Assembly (NCBI GenBank): GCA_963965975.1
Contig: OZ014411.1
Coordinates: 24,039,249 to 24,103,248, forward strand
Origin: Xestospongia bergquistia
Taxonomy: Eukaryota > Porifera > Demospongiae > Haplosclerida > Petrosiidae
DNA length: 64,000 bases
Direction: 5' to 3'
The notes under the pieces are model-generated. The model had not been told where the DNA came from. It did not search any database and saw only the letters and a program-made list of their open reading frames with translations. Numbering within the stretch: the stretch's first letter is position 1; every line of letters begins with the position of its first letter. The position numbers and the translations under genes are program-made. Positions 1 to 11,934 of this stretch are shown here, one piece after another.

Positions 1-255
1 TGCAGCTGTGTCCGGAGCCGAAGTGATAGTGTTTTCCTCGCCAGATTCGTTGTCGCGCTTATTTTGTCGTTTCTCGCCATCTGCTATAAGTCTAGTAGTT
101 AGTTGCATCTCTAATTCTGTTGGCGAAGAGTCCCTTGACCTTTTGGGAAGTCTGTCTTTGAGTGGCATTGCTTTAGTAAGCAGAGTTGAGGCAATAAGTC
201 CAATGCAGATGAATGACAATAAATTGACATAGAAATTCAATGAATACATTCTCAT
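1..255 (-). CDS. Secreted precursor, N-terminal part (runs off left edge)
   Basis: The minus strand is open from an ATG at 255 to base 1, 85 codons with no stop, so the gene continues beyond the window. The product starts with a hydrophobic stretch (LNFYVNLLSFICIGLIAS, about residues 5-22) that looks like a signal peptide. It then becomes highly charged, with dibasic sites (PKRSR near residue 39, EKRQNKR near 61-67) of the kind cut by prohormone convertases. The stretch is richer in G+C and CpG than its surroundings, which supports coding. It lies on the same strand as, and about 1.1 kb downstream of, another small secreted precursor with a KR site, so the two may belong to one ligand cluster. 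No mature domain is visible. A plus-strand reading of the same bases is open too, but it lacks the signal peptide. Secreted nature fairly sure; family unknown. Confidence 0.6.
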   Translation of the reverse strand, partial: MRMYSLNFYVNLLSFICIGLIASTLLTKAMPLKDRLPKRSRDSSPTELEMQLTTRLIADGEKRQNKRDNESGEENTITSAPDTAA

Positions 256-1340
256 CTTGGTCTAGATAATTGAGGAATTAGAATATTTCTAAAGAAGAAA
301 ATACAATTTATTCTGTAGAAGATTTATTACTTCAATTGGATTGAATACTCCTTTGGTATTGGAAGATAGGTTTGATTGTAGCACAACATCTCTCTCTCTT
401 TTATAATAACAGCAGCATCTTCCAATCTAACAAATATGGAAGTTGATTATAAAATCTTGAAATCATTATTTACTTTCACAACAAAAACGATTTCGTAATA
501 ACCTAGCAATCACCTAGAAGGAAGCGTTACTTGTGTATATAAATTCTATGTGTCATACTATTAGAAGTACACTGTACTTTCTATGGTTTTAATACATCCT
601 CTGTGTACATCTAAATGTTTGTTACAATAATCTTAATATAATGCATGCAGAACAGGAAATTGAAAGTAGTCATGCATGTAATTCAGGTATACCTTTTTTG
701 TTAAAATACAGAAAGTAACCTTTATTCAAATAAAGACTCATCATTTTGCTGGTTTGGTATATTGAGGGAGTTTCTTAAATCTAAAGGGATACCTCTTGTC
801 ATTAATTTCACCTAGTCATGCATGCTCAGCTTTGTCATAATACAATTTATAACAGCATTGTTTTGTAAACACGATAACTGAAAATGGAATGTCAATGAAT
901 GAAGGAGAGTTATAAAGGGACATTAAAATACTGTATTAAAATTAATACTAAACACTATTAATTAATATAATCATCTCCCAATGCAACTGCGACCTCTTTT
1001 ATTAATGAACCTTTCCAAGCAGCAGATCTTTATATACTGGCCTGCAGATCAAAGTATATAGGCCTTAAATTATTGAGGTGAATATGTGGCATGACTATGG
1101 ACCCTGTCTTCCATCTGTAATTCCTCGTAGCATAATATTAATTGTATAATTCATTTAAAATGTTAAGGCATTGTGTAACTTTTAAAAATAAATTAATCAT
1201 TTAATTATAATTATAATACTGAGATGTTAATACATTAGATTGTATATTTTGAGAAGTGATTTATGGTCATTAATAAATTATATTCTAAAATAAATTACAG
1301 CTAAATTATGTACATGTACACAGTTCTTACAACATTTTAA
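256..1340. other. Intergenic, no gene seen
   Basis: AT-rich spacer between two same-strand secreted-protein genes. No ORF with protein-like composition and no tandem array was seen. The part near 255 should hold the promoter and 5' UTR of the left-edge gene; no clear core element stands out. Confidence 0.5.
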
Positions 1341-2027
1341 TCATGTTGTTATTAATTGTTCACAATGCGGTACTTTCAATATACGTGATTCCCATTTCTC
1401 CTTTCCATACTCACATTCAGTTTGTCTTTTAAGAACCCTCAATGAATCCTTGTTATAAATATCGCCAGGCACATAGTTTGCAACATCGGTATCACATGGT
1501 GGTGACATTGTAGTGTCACATTGAGTAAGTAGTACATATCTTGGATAGCGATTTGGATCATCATGTAGAATTGATGAATTTATACATTTTGAGAGTGTAC
1601 TGTTATTGAGTAGAGACAAGGTACGAGAGTGTATACCAATTGTGATTGGTTCTCGGTTGGATCTGAATGGCAAAATTTTGGGTATTCCATTTGGAGCTTG
1701 AATACTATTCAATTTGGTTTGCAGCTCTGATATTGTTAAAGGTAGGCATAGTACTTCATTATTGCTGTGTGAGGAACGTTTTGAAACATGCTGAATAACG
1801 TCGTCCATTGTAGTGATATCATCCTCTTTCCGTTGCAAGCCAGCCAATACTTCATTCATCGAAAAAGTTCCTCCTACGCTCTCGGAAGCAGTAGTTGTTT
1901 TGGCAGTTGTAGGAGCACACAGTCCTCTTCCAAGCGAAAACGAACACAGAGCAATGCAGACAAGGAATATCTTGAAGGCTTGTTGATCGAAGTTAACTGC
2001 TTTAATCATTCTACTGAGTAGTGCCAT
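1341..2027 (-). CDS. Secreted IL-17-like cystine-knot cytokine (putative)
   Basis: Single-exon precursor of 228 aa from the ATG at 2027. The frame is open to an upstream ATG at 2105, but the later start places the hydrophobic signal (FKIFLVCIALCSFSLG, about residues 18-33) correctly near the N-terminus. A KR site (HVSKRSSH, about residue 82) could release the mature part. The C-terminal ~75 residues carry DDPNRYPRYVLLTQC, then PPCD, then a strand SLRVLKRQTEC and a final strand ending KVPHC. This order resembles the IL-17 fold: an 'EDP-RYP...C' entry, a 'VLRR...C' strand and a last 'ILV..C' strand. Known for the family: secreted dimers that signal through IL-17 receptors. Inference: this is a distant IL-17-like ligand. 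Other cystine-knot ligands such as Spaetzle-like ones remain possible. The coding call is firmer than the family call. Confidence 0.6.
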   Translation of the reverse strand: MALLSRMIKAVNFDQQAFKIFLVCIALCSFSLGRGLCAPTTAKTTTASESVGGTFSMNEVLAGLQRKEDDITTMDDVIQHVSKRSSHSNNEVLCLPLTISELQTKLNSIQAPNGIPKILPFRSNREPITIGIHSRTLSLLNNSTLSKCINSSILHDDPNRYPRYVLLTQCDTTMSPPCDTDVANYVPGDIYNKDSLRVLKRQTECEYGKEKWESRILKVPHCEQLITT

Positions 2028-2509
2028 TGGTCTTTTGTAAAGTTGCAGTGAAATATACTTAAATATTAATAAAATAATTCTGTTAGACAGGTATATATAT
2101 AACAAGCTTTAATATCTAATGTCCTAACTATATCTTAACTAGATATTTCTCTTTCGAATCTGTCTTTGCCTTCTATGGTAGCAGCCTTTTATAGTCACAG
2201 AAGCACATTTTCACAAGACAACATGTCAACTATAAACAAATATTGAATTATGTTGACAAGACATTTAATTCCCATTTAGGGACTGTTCAAGAGTTGCCAA
2301 AAGTGGATACAGCTCAGAATTCAAATATGTAAAAGGGGATTCTAGAAATCCCTCAATGGAACCATGATAAGAAAAAATAGCAAAAGTGTTGTGTTTGCAA
2401 TACTTCAGCTGCAATGTAACATCAAAGATGTAATGTTGACAAATTGAATTGTGTTCTTTATGATAAATAAACTTTAATTACCACTGTACTGTAATAGTTT
2501 AAATGACGA

Positions 2510-2755
2510 CACGTGGTTTCCGTATACCGCTATTGTTTCAATTAAGCGTAACAAAATAATTTGTAAAAATTTATGAGAGCACGACAACGATCAAGTTAAT
2601 TCTGTTGTATTTGGAGAGTATCTGAGGACTCATGTCGTCCAAACGTACAAATGATGTGCTCAAGGCATCATCAAAAACATCAGATAAACAGTACTCGAAT
2701 CCTTTACTATTTCTGAATGACTTTTTAGACTTCAATCACCTAATTTTACCACGTG
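2510..2755. promoter_or_regulatory. Pair of CACGTG E-boxes
   Basis: Perfect CACGTG palindromes lie at 2510-2515 and 2750-2755, the second followed by AC as in USF/TFE3/MITF-type sites. They sit about 480 and 720 bp upstream of the minus-strand cytokine-like gene and flank a small open frame, in a pocket richer in CpG than its surroundings. Functional use is inferred only. Confidence 0.3.
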
Positions 2756-2762
2756 ACCGAAG
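2632..2762 (+). CDS. Candidate 5' coding exon (uncertain)
   Basis: An ATG at 2632 opens a frame of 43 codons that reaches an AG|GTGATA donor at 2763, leaving two bases. The first recognised ZCCHC7 exon (4712) needs exactly two bases to complete its first codon, so the junction would be in phase. The stretch is less AT-rich than its neighbours. The peptide has no recognisable motif, and an in-phase match is expected by chance one time in three. A rival first exon lies at 4282-4289. Confidence 0.22.
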
Positions 2763-4250
2763 GTGATATTCCTAATAATAGTAATATAATAATTATAATA
2801 ATTATAATATCTACACACTTCATGGAATATAAACAAAGCCATTTAAATTTCAGCTGGTCTGGGGTGCATATATGATAGTGCAAATATTTGTTTTAATTAA
2901 CCATTGGTTTAATTAACTAATTATATAATAGTTTGGGATACATTTTGACTATTAAACTTTTGGGATTAGAGTTTCTGGGACATTACCAATAATCTGATTA
3001 CATGCTGACCATTACGATACCTTAGAAGGAATAAAACTTAAAACCTCATAAGTGACAATATTGGACAATGAGATAATACATTACAAATCAGTTATGACCA
3101 TATAATAGATACTATAGAATATAGAATATATAATAGATCAAAATTTACACAACTATGATAAAAATGGAGTAATACAAATTGAGAGTAACATATTTACTAT
3201 TATTTGACTGTTTGTATGCAGTATTGTTTTAATATTATATAAATAACTTGGTCAATTTTATTCTTTCTTCTAAATTATGAAATTTCTATGTATAATACCA
3301 AATTTAAGATTTCACTCACATTGTGCTCTTGATACATATGCTGTCAAAATATCATCACTTCATGTGTGTCCTCTGAAATGACTTTTACTAATGTACATGT
3401 TCACATACCTTACGATAAGAAGTGAGGAGAGAGATTCAAAGAATGACAGCATACCACAGTAAGCACAGCCTATTGGTTTATAATAATATCAGAGAAGAAT
3501 TAGTTAGCTACAGCCTACTACACAATAGACAATCAGATGTGTCCATCCACTAGTCCATCTCTCTGTTTGTTAACTATACTGACTACACTAGCTGTCAATT
3601 TATTTGCATTCACCATGGTTACCATCACTATATCTTCTCTCTGTATTGTTATATAATATCTTGTTTTTTTTGTTAATAATTCATCTTACGGTGTCATAGC
3701 TAACAGTCATTTGGTCAGTTGAGCCCACCCCCTCACATAGGAGTGGACCTCATTTATTGTGGTAGAAGCAGGCTTTTACTAACTACCTCTTCTTTCTCAT
3801 ACAATACATGTAGGCATGAAATAGTAGTTTGGATCATTATCAAAGTTTCTGACACTAAACATTCCTATTGTACTTGTATATGTCCTTTTAAGTTTCAATT
3901 TACTTTCATTGTTCTCTTGTCATTATCATATCACATATAATTATGATTATATTACTAATTACTTTATTTGTTAATATGAAATGAGTTGTTAGTCTATCTA
4001 CATAATAATAATGAAGATTTAGAAACCACTCAGTTATAATTTAAGTATCAAAACCTTTAATAATATTCCATGCATTCTCTAAAGATTGCGTCTTTCTAAG
4101 CAAATAAATTTAGGGATGTCTACCTGTTTATTTTTGCAAAGAATTTGAAATATGTACACATTATATAAAGTTATTTACATCCCCTCTTCTTCCCTGGTTT
4201 GCCAGCTAGTATAAACATGCACAAGTCATGACAAACATTCCGCTAATTCC
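2763..4250. other. Non-coding stretch, nothing recognised
   Basis: AT-rich DNA without convincing coding frames or tandem repeats. The short plus-strand frame near 3719-3940 has no protein-like features. It is either 5' intergenic DNA or a first intron of the ZCCHC7-like gene. Confidence 0.4.
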
Positions 4251-4289
4251 ACTTCCGGTAAAAGTATGTGACGTTTCTTGTATGATGAG
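4251..4289 (+). promoter_or_regulatory. Candidate ZCCHC7 core promoter and short first exon
   Basis: An ETS-type motif ACTTCCGG (4251-4258) and a CRE-like TGACGT (4269-4274) form a rare CpG-containing cluster in very AT-rich DNA. Just downstream, ATGATGAG (4282-4289) is followed by GT. If this is the first coding exon, the two leftover bases AG join the T at 4712 in phase, giving MMS-HSSND. ETS/CRE clusters at start sites are typical of animal housekeeping genes. The assignment to this gene is inferred. Confidence 0.3.
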
Positions 4290-4711
4290 GTTATAATACT
4301 ATGGTGTCTATTTTGGGTGATGTAAATATTATATGTCACTATTTTAACTAAATATACTGTGCATTGTGGAATGTGGTACTTTATTTGAGTAATTACCATT
4401 CCTCAAACACTTGTACAGTCATATTATATAATATAGTACATTATATAATGCACTTATACTAGTTCATTTACTAAACTAATACTTTACAATACTAATGGTT
4501 GTCCTCTTGACTCAATTAGTGACATAACTGGCAATCATCCAAATAGAGGATCTTGTATAGAAATTATTACTATGCACTTTAATAATATTATGTCTTTGTT
4601 CCACTTTCTAAAACTACATGTCTTAAGACATTTACTCGTGTCCTATATTGCATACATGTGGGCACAATATATTTAAGTAAAGTACTCTTCATGTATTTCT
4701 TTTTTTTGCAG

Positions 4712-6462
4712 TCATTCTTCTAACGATACTACCTCAAACTCCTCCTCTTCTTTTATTGACTCTGATACCCGAGATAGAATATATGCTCAACTTCACTTTA
4801 CTAGTAAACTATCACAACAAGATGATGACACCAGCACTTCAACATCAGGTGATACTATAATCTGTATAACGCAGTTATACTCATTGTATCGTTAGTTGCT
4901 AATATATAACTGTCCTTAATTATAAGAATTAAATATCATTGTTAATTAGAGTATCATTTATGTTAAATTTTACTGTCTGTTGCTTCAAAGTGTAGTGAAA
5001 TCCCTTTATTGTGGCACTAGGAAATCATTAGAGAGATAAATAATGGCTTAAAATAATGACATTATATTATAATGTACAGGTCTAGAATAAGCAGAAGTCT
5101 TAGCAATTTTTATGAGTATCAGGAATCCTTCGCTAGAATAGACTGTTTAAGTTCCAACAATGAATGGACATTTTCAACTGGAACCTCTACTATCAGTTTG
5201 ATCATAGTAAAGGAGTATATGCAGTATTTCTAATGTGTTACTATTTCCTATAAGAATTAATTGCAATTAAAAATATTGAAAACTTTAACTTGTTTACAGA
5301 ACTAACTGTCTTAAGGAAATTTGCTATATAAGGATACCAGTGTAATAATGATGTAATGCACAGCAATGCAAACATTATGGTTTCCAGGTATGTACTTGAT
5401 GTTACTATAGCAACTGACATTAATAAAATAGTTTCAGTTTACCAGTTCCATAATAATTATAGGATACATTTCCCGTACGTTTAAGTTGATATAGTCAGTA
5501 TCCTCAACTGTTCCTTGTTTATAGAACATTAAATGTTTGATATTGTTCAGACACTTTAAATAACTGTTTGCTAAAGCAATATCGTGCAATGTAACCCTGT
5601 AATGAGGTCAGTTTAATTGGATCTCAAGACTTTGAAACCAATACACGTAGAATTATCTTATTGCTAAAGTCTGTTAACTTTAATCTATTTCTACTATAAT
5701 TTCACTTTTATAATTGTCATTTGTAATATACAAAATAGATATTACCAGTTAATGATGTTAATTGGCAGTATCTATTTGCACCAAAGGGACTAATGTAATA
5801 TATTACTATTACTTCAGGAATTTTTATATTACTATTACTATTACTGAAAAGCCTGAATTCAAAGTAATAGTATTATATTACAATTACTATTATATAATTA
5901 GTATTATAACACACTTCACTGACTTCAGATAATCAGAGATAAATCACAATAATTCCAATTACATGTCTGGTTAATAACTTAATATAATAAAAGTCTATTA
6001 CAAGCAATAGTTTTTCAGTTAGTTTCATTGCTAATATGCAAAGTACGACCGTAAGACCTTAACTGACCTTGTGTATTAAAAAATGAAGCCATTAAAATGA
6101 TATCCTTGAATGGACAATATAAACTTAGTTTTTGATAAGACATAATGTTGTTCAATACTTTGGCAAAGTTACTAAATATCCGTTGTTTATTTTATTTATT
6201 GTTATTGTTATAACATGTTGCTCATTAAATAAGAATGTCAACTATTAATAATGTTCAGCTAGGATATTGCTCAACTGTTAATTGAAAAGTGTTTTTCTCT
6301 TTATAATGTAAGGTGGTAAACCACTTAGTTTGTTTTTATATTGATGTCATTTTCTATTACCATAGCGACAAGTAGATCATTTCCTATTACAATAGTGACG
6401 GTTTTAAGTATTTTCTAAATCTCACTTGGTATACTCATTTAAGATAGGTGACGATGACATTT

Positions 6463-6495
<33 letters not shown>

Positions 6496-9400
6496 GACTA
6501 TTACCTCATTTTTATTAAATGATTAATTAAAAATAAGGATAATTATGATGAGTAATTGGAGGGAGTCAAGTTCACTGACCCCCTCATTTAGCTGTTAGAA
6601 CCAGTTATTGTCTTGGTGTTATTTATTTATCATACGTACCATCTTGTAATTATCATGAGATTATTACTTGTTGATGTTGATTGACAAATTCGATGACTCA
6701 TTTCATGATAACGTGGGTTTTGTTTATGAAGTTTACCTTTAGTGTATATCAATAAGACTTGTTGTGCTGTTCTATTTTTAGTAACGAGTTGCATTTCTAA
6801 AAATAGTTCCTAAACTCTTTGCACATCTTATTAAATGGAAATATGACTCTTGGTATTCAGGAGATAATATTACAATTAGAAACCTTAATATTAGAGTTTA
6901 TTAAACTGTACTACATACAACAAGTAATGATGACTTCATTGGAGATAGCATATTATGTAAATATTTTGTTCTATTATTAATAATAATGACTAGCATTGTT
7001 GATGACCAAAATAATGTACTATACAATCCCTCAATAAGGCTTTCATACAAGATATTACCAACAATAGTAAATTGAGTATTTTCTATAACAATACCTTTTG
7101 AAGTGATGACCTTTATTTGACTTTTGCCTTGTGATTCAAAAACTCTTAGCCTTCTGTAGTGCTAATTTGACACCTCAAGATAAGCAATTATACTGTTTAT
7201 TATAAAATTTCATATACATAATTACCACATTTACATGTACATGTAAATGTGGTAATTATTATAGTGTTTGTGTAAGTTATATTACTGTCCCAATAGCCAG
7301 CCAATATCCACAATGAGTTCTAATTTTTATTGGCTTCTCATAACATTATACAAACATTATAATAGGTCTATAATAAATAATTCCTATGATACTTCCTTTG
7401 TCATAATAACATAAAGGGATCGTTAAACTTGTGTCTCTTTTATTAGCTATAATAATTAGTCCATTATTTCTTAGTAATAGTACAGCTGTCCAATCATCTG
7501 TCAAAAGACATACAGATATAATAACTAATGTCACCTATATGATATAAAGCAGTTAGCTACACCTGAGGAAGTTCTTGTCAAATATAATATAACTTATGAT
7601 GAATGCTTTATTTCATTGTGTTGTGAGTATTATATTATGGACTAATGTTCTTGCATAATGCCAAGTTTTGATACCCAATGATTTACTGAAAGTATCCAAA
7701 GATTTACTATATGTGGTGTCTACACCTCATTGTTTACTTTGATTATAATGATAACCACTCATGATAACAACAGGTTACTTCACTTTGAAACAAGTGGGAT
7801 GTGGGTATCATAGTACTCTTCTGTTTTTGCCAAAATTAAAACCAATAAGATAAGGAAATTTCATATAATTGAAAGTATTTCCTTGTTCTTGTATACTTAA
7901 TAATGTCCTAATGACAGCTAGGTCATGTTAATACCATTTCATTATTATATAATCATTGTGTCACTAGAATGTACTGTTTTACATTAACAAATATAACACC
8001 TTTTTGACCAATAGGATAATGGGAAAACTTACAAGTATGTACAATGTACCTTATATATGTACAATGTACCTTATATATGTACAGTGTACCTTATATATGT
8101 ACAATGTACCTTATATATGTACAGTGTACCTTATATATGTACAATGTACCTTATAGATGTACAATGTACCTTATAGATGTACAATGTACCTTATAGATGT
8201 ACAATGTACCTTATAGATGTACAATGTACCTTATACATGTACAATGTACCTTATACATGTACAATGTACCTTATACATGTACAATGTACCTTATACATGT
8301 ACAATGTACCTTATATATGTACAATGTACCTTATACATGTACAGTGTACCTTATAGATGTACAGTGTACCTTATATATGTACAGTGTACCTTATATATGT
8401 ACAGTGTACCTTATATATGTACCATGTACCTTATAGATGTACAATGTACCTTATATATGTACAATGTACCATATATATGTACAATGTACCTTATATATGT
8501 ACAAGTGCTATTTTGTAAGTTTCATCAGCCTTGACCAACTGCACAAACTATCTCCTACGCACTTGTTGTCTGTTTTCATACCACGATGGTGAGTCATTGA
8601 GGGTGGTAATTGTGTTGTTGATGACATTTTCACTGTTTTTAATATTTCAGTTTTAGTTCCATATATGCATTGTTATTGTTATTATATTCTAAATTAAGAA
8701 TAGTTAAACTGTTAACCTTCTCCTTGTAATATGGGAATGTTGTTTTAATTCTTTGATTATTAGGAATAATTGTGTATACTGGGACTAACAACTAATGAAA
8801 ATATAGCATTGTTAATGATGTCATCAACTCTATAACAATCTGATAAGAGTAAACTACACAATATGTGTAGATAATATTAGTTGGAGGCTTCTAACTTTAA
8901 AGCAAATAACAAGATGATTGGGATAACCAATTGTAATTAGTTAATTCTGAGTCAATGGTCAATCTCAATTTCGACAGAGTATAACTATTTTATTTGACAT
9001 GTTATATATTACATGTATATAAACCAATAGCCTGTACTCACTGTGGTATGGTGACATTAGTCTCTCCCTAGTAATAGTTAGTAGACTGTTGCTTCTTAGT
9101 TTGTCATTCATTTATCAAGATATTACTAATGATAATACTGATATAATAAGATACAACACTGATATAATAAGATACTGATGGTAATAAGATACTATGTAGT
9201 ACTGTCAGATATAATAATGTAATAAGATACTGATATAGTACTTTCTGATACAGTAAGATACAACACTGATATAATAAGATACTGATGGTAATAAGGTACT
9301 ATGTAGTACTGTCAGATATAATAATGTAATAAGATGATATATTACAATGTGACTTCATATTGTGCCACCACAAATACTAGAGATTACAAACTAGATAACA

Positions 9401-10664
9401 AAACACTTCCTCTAACAAATTAAAAGAAAGGATATTGTACTGTTTAGATAAGGGGAATTCCCTAGTATTTATACGACACAAGGGAATTCCCTGTTATTGA
9501 TTACATCATTCATTCAGTTAACTTTATATTGTTTTATTTTGACACTTTGAACATAATTATTTTTGACTGTATTTTTCCCAAATGTTTATCATTTTAGTAT
9601 TATGATTTATATTAATTAATACATTAACATATCTGGATTATTAATACGTGTACATGTATTATAATATAATACGCATATATATAACATATACAGATATTTG
9701 TAGTATGCATTTATACATACATACATGTGTTGTACAATGAGAATCCTTGCAGTGTCATTATTAAATTACTTAATTCCTATACAATATATTTTATATATTT
9801 ATAATACATGTAATTGCTATTATAATAAGCATTTCAATCTCTTATTTTGTGTACATTGTAATGTGCTATCCTCTTAGGTCATAGTGATGATTTTATCATT
9901 ATTGACTCGTCTCCTGTTGCTAAGCAACCAAGGCGTAAATCTCAGTCAACCAAATCTGATTCAGGACAACATAACAGTGATGATGATGTAATTATTTTAG
10001 ACTTGTCTCCTGTTGCTAAGCAAATAAAAGTTAATGAAAGTGAAGTAAAAATTAAAAGAAAAAGAAAAAAGAAGCAAAAAGAAAGTAACAAAAAGAAAAA
10101 GAAGAAAAGCACTGGTAAATGGAGTCATATCATGTGACTTGGGACTCATATCATGTGACTTATAACTGTAACAGATAAAGAAACAAAGCTTGTAAATATT
10201 GTTTTTTCTTTTACATGTGTGTATATATGTTTTTATTGTAATGACATCATACATGTACAATGTATAGTTGTTATATTTTATTATATTTTGTTACATAACA
10301 GATATGGAATTAAACTCAAGTTGTGAGGAGGACATTGATGACGTTGATTCTGCTACTCCACTGAATGTTATTAATAAAATAGTTGGAGGCAAGATACCAG
10401 AAAAAATGGATCCTAGTAAGTAATATTTCCCTTGTAGTTCATGTTGGGTCTTGTTATGTAGTAGCTAGTAACAATTTCATGTTGATTAAAGGGTTCTCCC
10501 CTCTTTGAATGTAATCTAATCTCCTTGTTAGTGTGGAATGTTGAAGTATTAAAAAATATGACACAAGATACATACATACTTGCACACTATAGATTTTAGA
10601 CACTTTATTTGCACTTCTTTTTTTTATAAATTATTAGTGTTATAGACACTGTACTGTATACATG

Positions 10665-10715
<51 letters not shown>

Positions 10716-11897
10716 GTTATTGACCTCAACTGTATGACTGTATGTACTTGTTGAGAGTCCTTCTGATATTGTACCTTAAGGGATGTGATGAGTTATGATG
10801 AGTTATGATGTGTGATCACTGACTCATTGTGTCATATACACACATACTGATTTCATCTAGTAATAGAACTACACTTGTATCCACATGTTATCTAAGGAAA
10901 ATCCCCACTATGAACATGTAAAATTAAATAGATTTTATAATATTAAAATATGACCTTTGTAGAACTAAACCCTGTTATCAGAAATTTTGGGAGTCAAATT
11001 TTGCGCATGACTTTGATAGTTATCAAGGAAGTGATGGTGTTGCACATAATGTTGTTAATGGGGTTGAGCTGGGAATCTATAACTCTCCCCTTATCTAATT
11101 ACACTTATAATAAACATAGTGGTTATTGTTGTTATATATGTACATGTTTGTGTGCAATCTTTAAAACCAGACAAATGATCTATTGTATGAATTCAGCATT
11201 CCATATAATATAGTCTATGTTACCATGACAACCAGTGCTATATACCTCTCCCATACTCTTAGTCATCTATGCTGTCACGCTAGACTGATAGTCATTGTCA
11301 TCTTTCCTCTGTACACCTGTCTTTTGTTGCCTGTGTATACCATACATGTAGTAATCCTTTGGTTAGGGGTTTTATGCAATTTATTGTTTGTTTCCTGTCC
11401 ACCTACTAGTGGTATTTGCTTTACTAATTGAATGTAAGTGTTTTGCTTGCAACATGATTAACCTCTGTTCGTGTTGACTTTGCAGGTGGAGGTCATTCCT
11501 TACATCAGACTATACGCATTGTTTTCTATGTAGAATAGTCTAAAAGAATACTTAGAAAATGACAATCATGACAATATGTAGAGCAGTCTAAAAGAATACT
11601 TAGAAAATGACAATCATGACAATATGTAGAGCAGTCTAAAAGAATACTTAGAAAATGACAATCATGACAATATGTAGAATAGTCTAAAAGAATACTTAGA
11701 AAATGACAATCATTTCATGAATAACAACCACAAGAATGACAAGAATTCAATGGTATTGAAATTAACTGTAGCAAGCAATACAGTAAAGTTGTAGTTAAAA
11801 TGAAACCTGCAAAGTCAAACCAAACTAGAGTTTAGCTGTTGTTGCACTCACTGGATAATGTTAATCATTGCACGCGCGCACGCATGTGTGTGTGTGT

Positions 11898-11934
<37 letters not shown>

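Larger units (their letters stand above)
4849..9877 (+). other. Long intron 1 of the ZCCHC7-like gene
   Basis: A 5-kb intron between exons that join in phase (TCA G|GT CAT). It holds an AAT microsatellite, a 42-bp perfect palindrome, a 20-bp satellite, a 107-bp duplication and two kappa-B-like palindromes, all listed separately. No other coding frame was supported. Confidence 0.7.

Noticed and set aside
8..232. Plus-strand 74-codon frame at the left edge
   Set aside because: It is the mirror of a minus-strand frame with a signal peptide that is open to the edge. The minus reading has far better protein features.
8197..8534. Plus-strand frames of 79 and 105 codons
   Set aside because: Translation of the 20-bp satellite.
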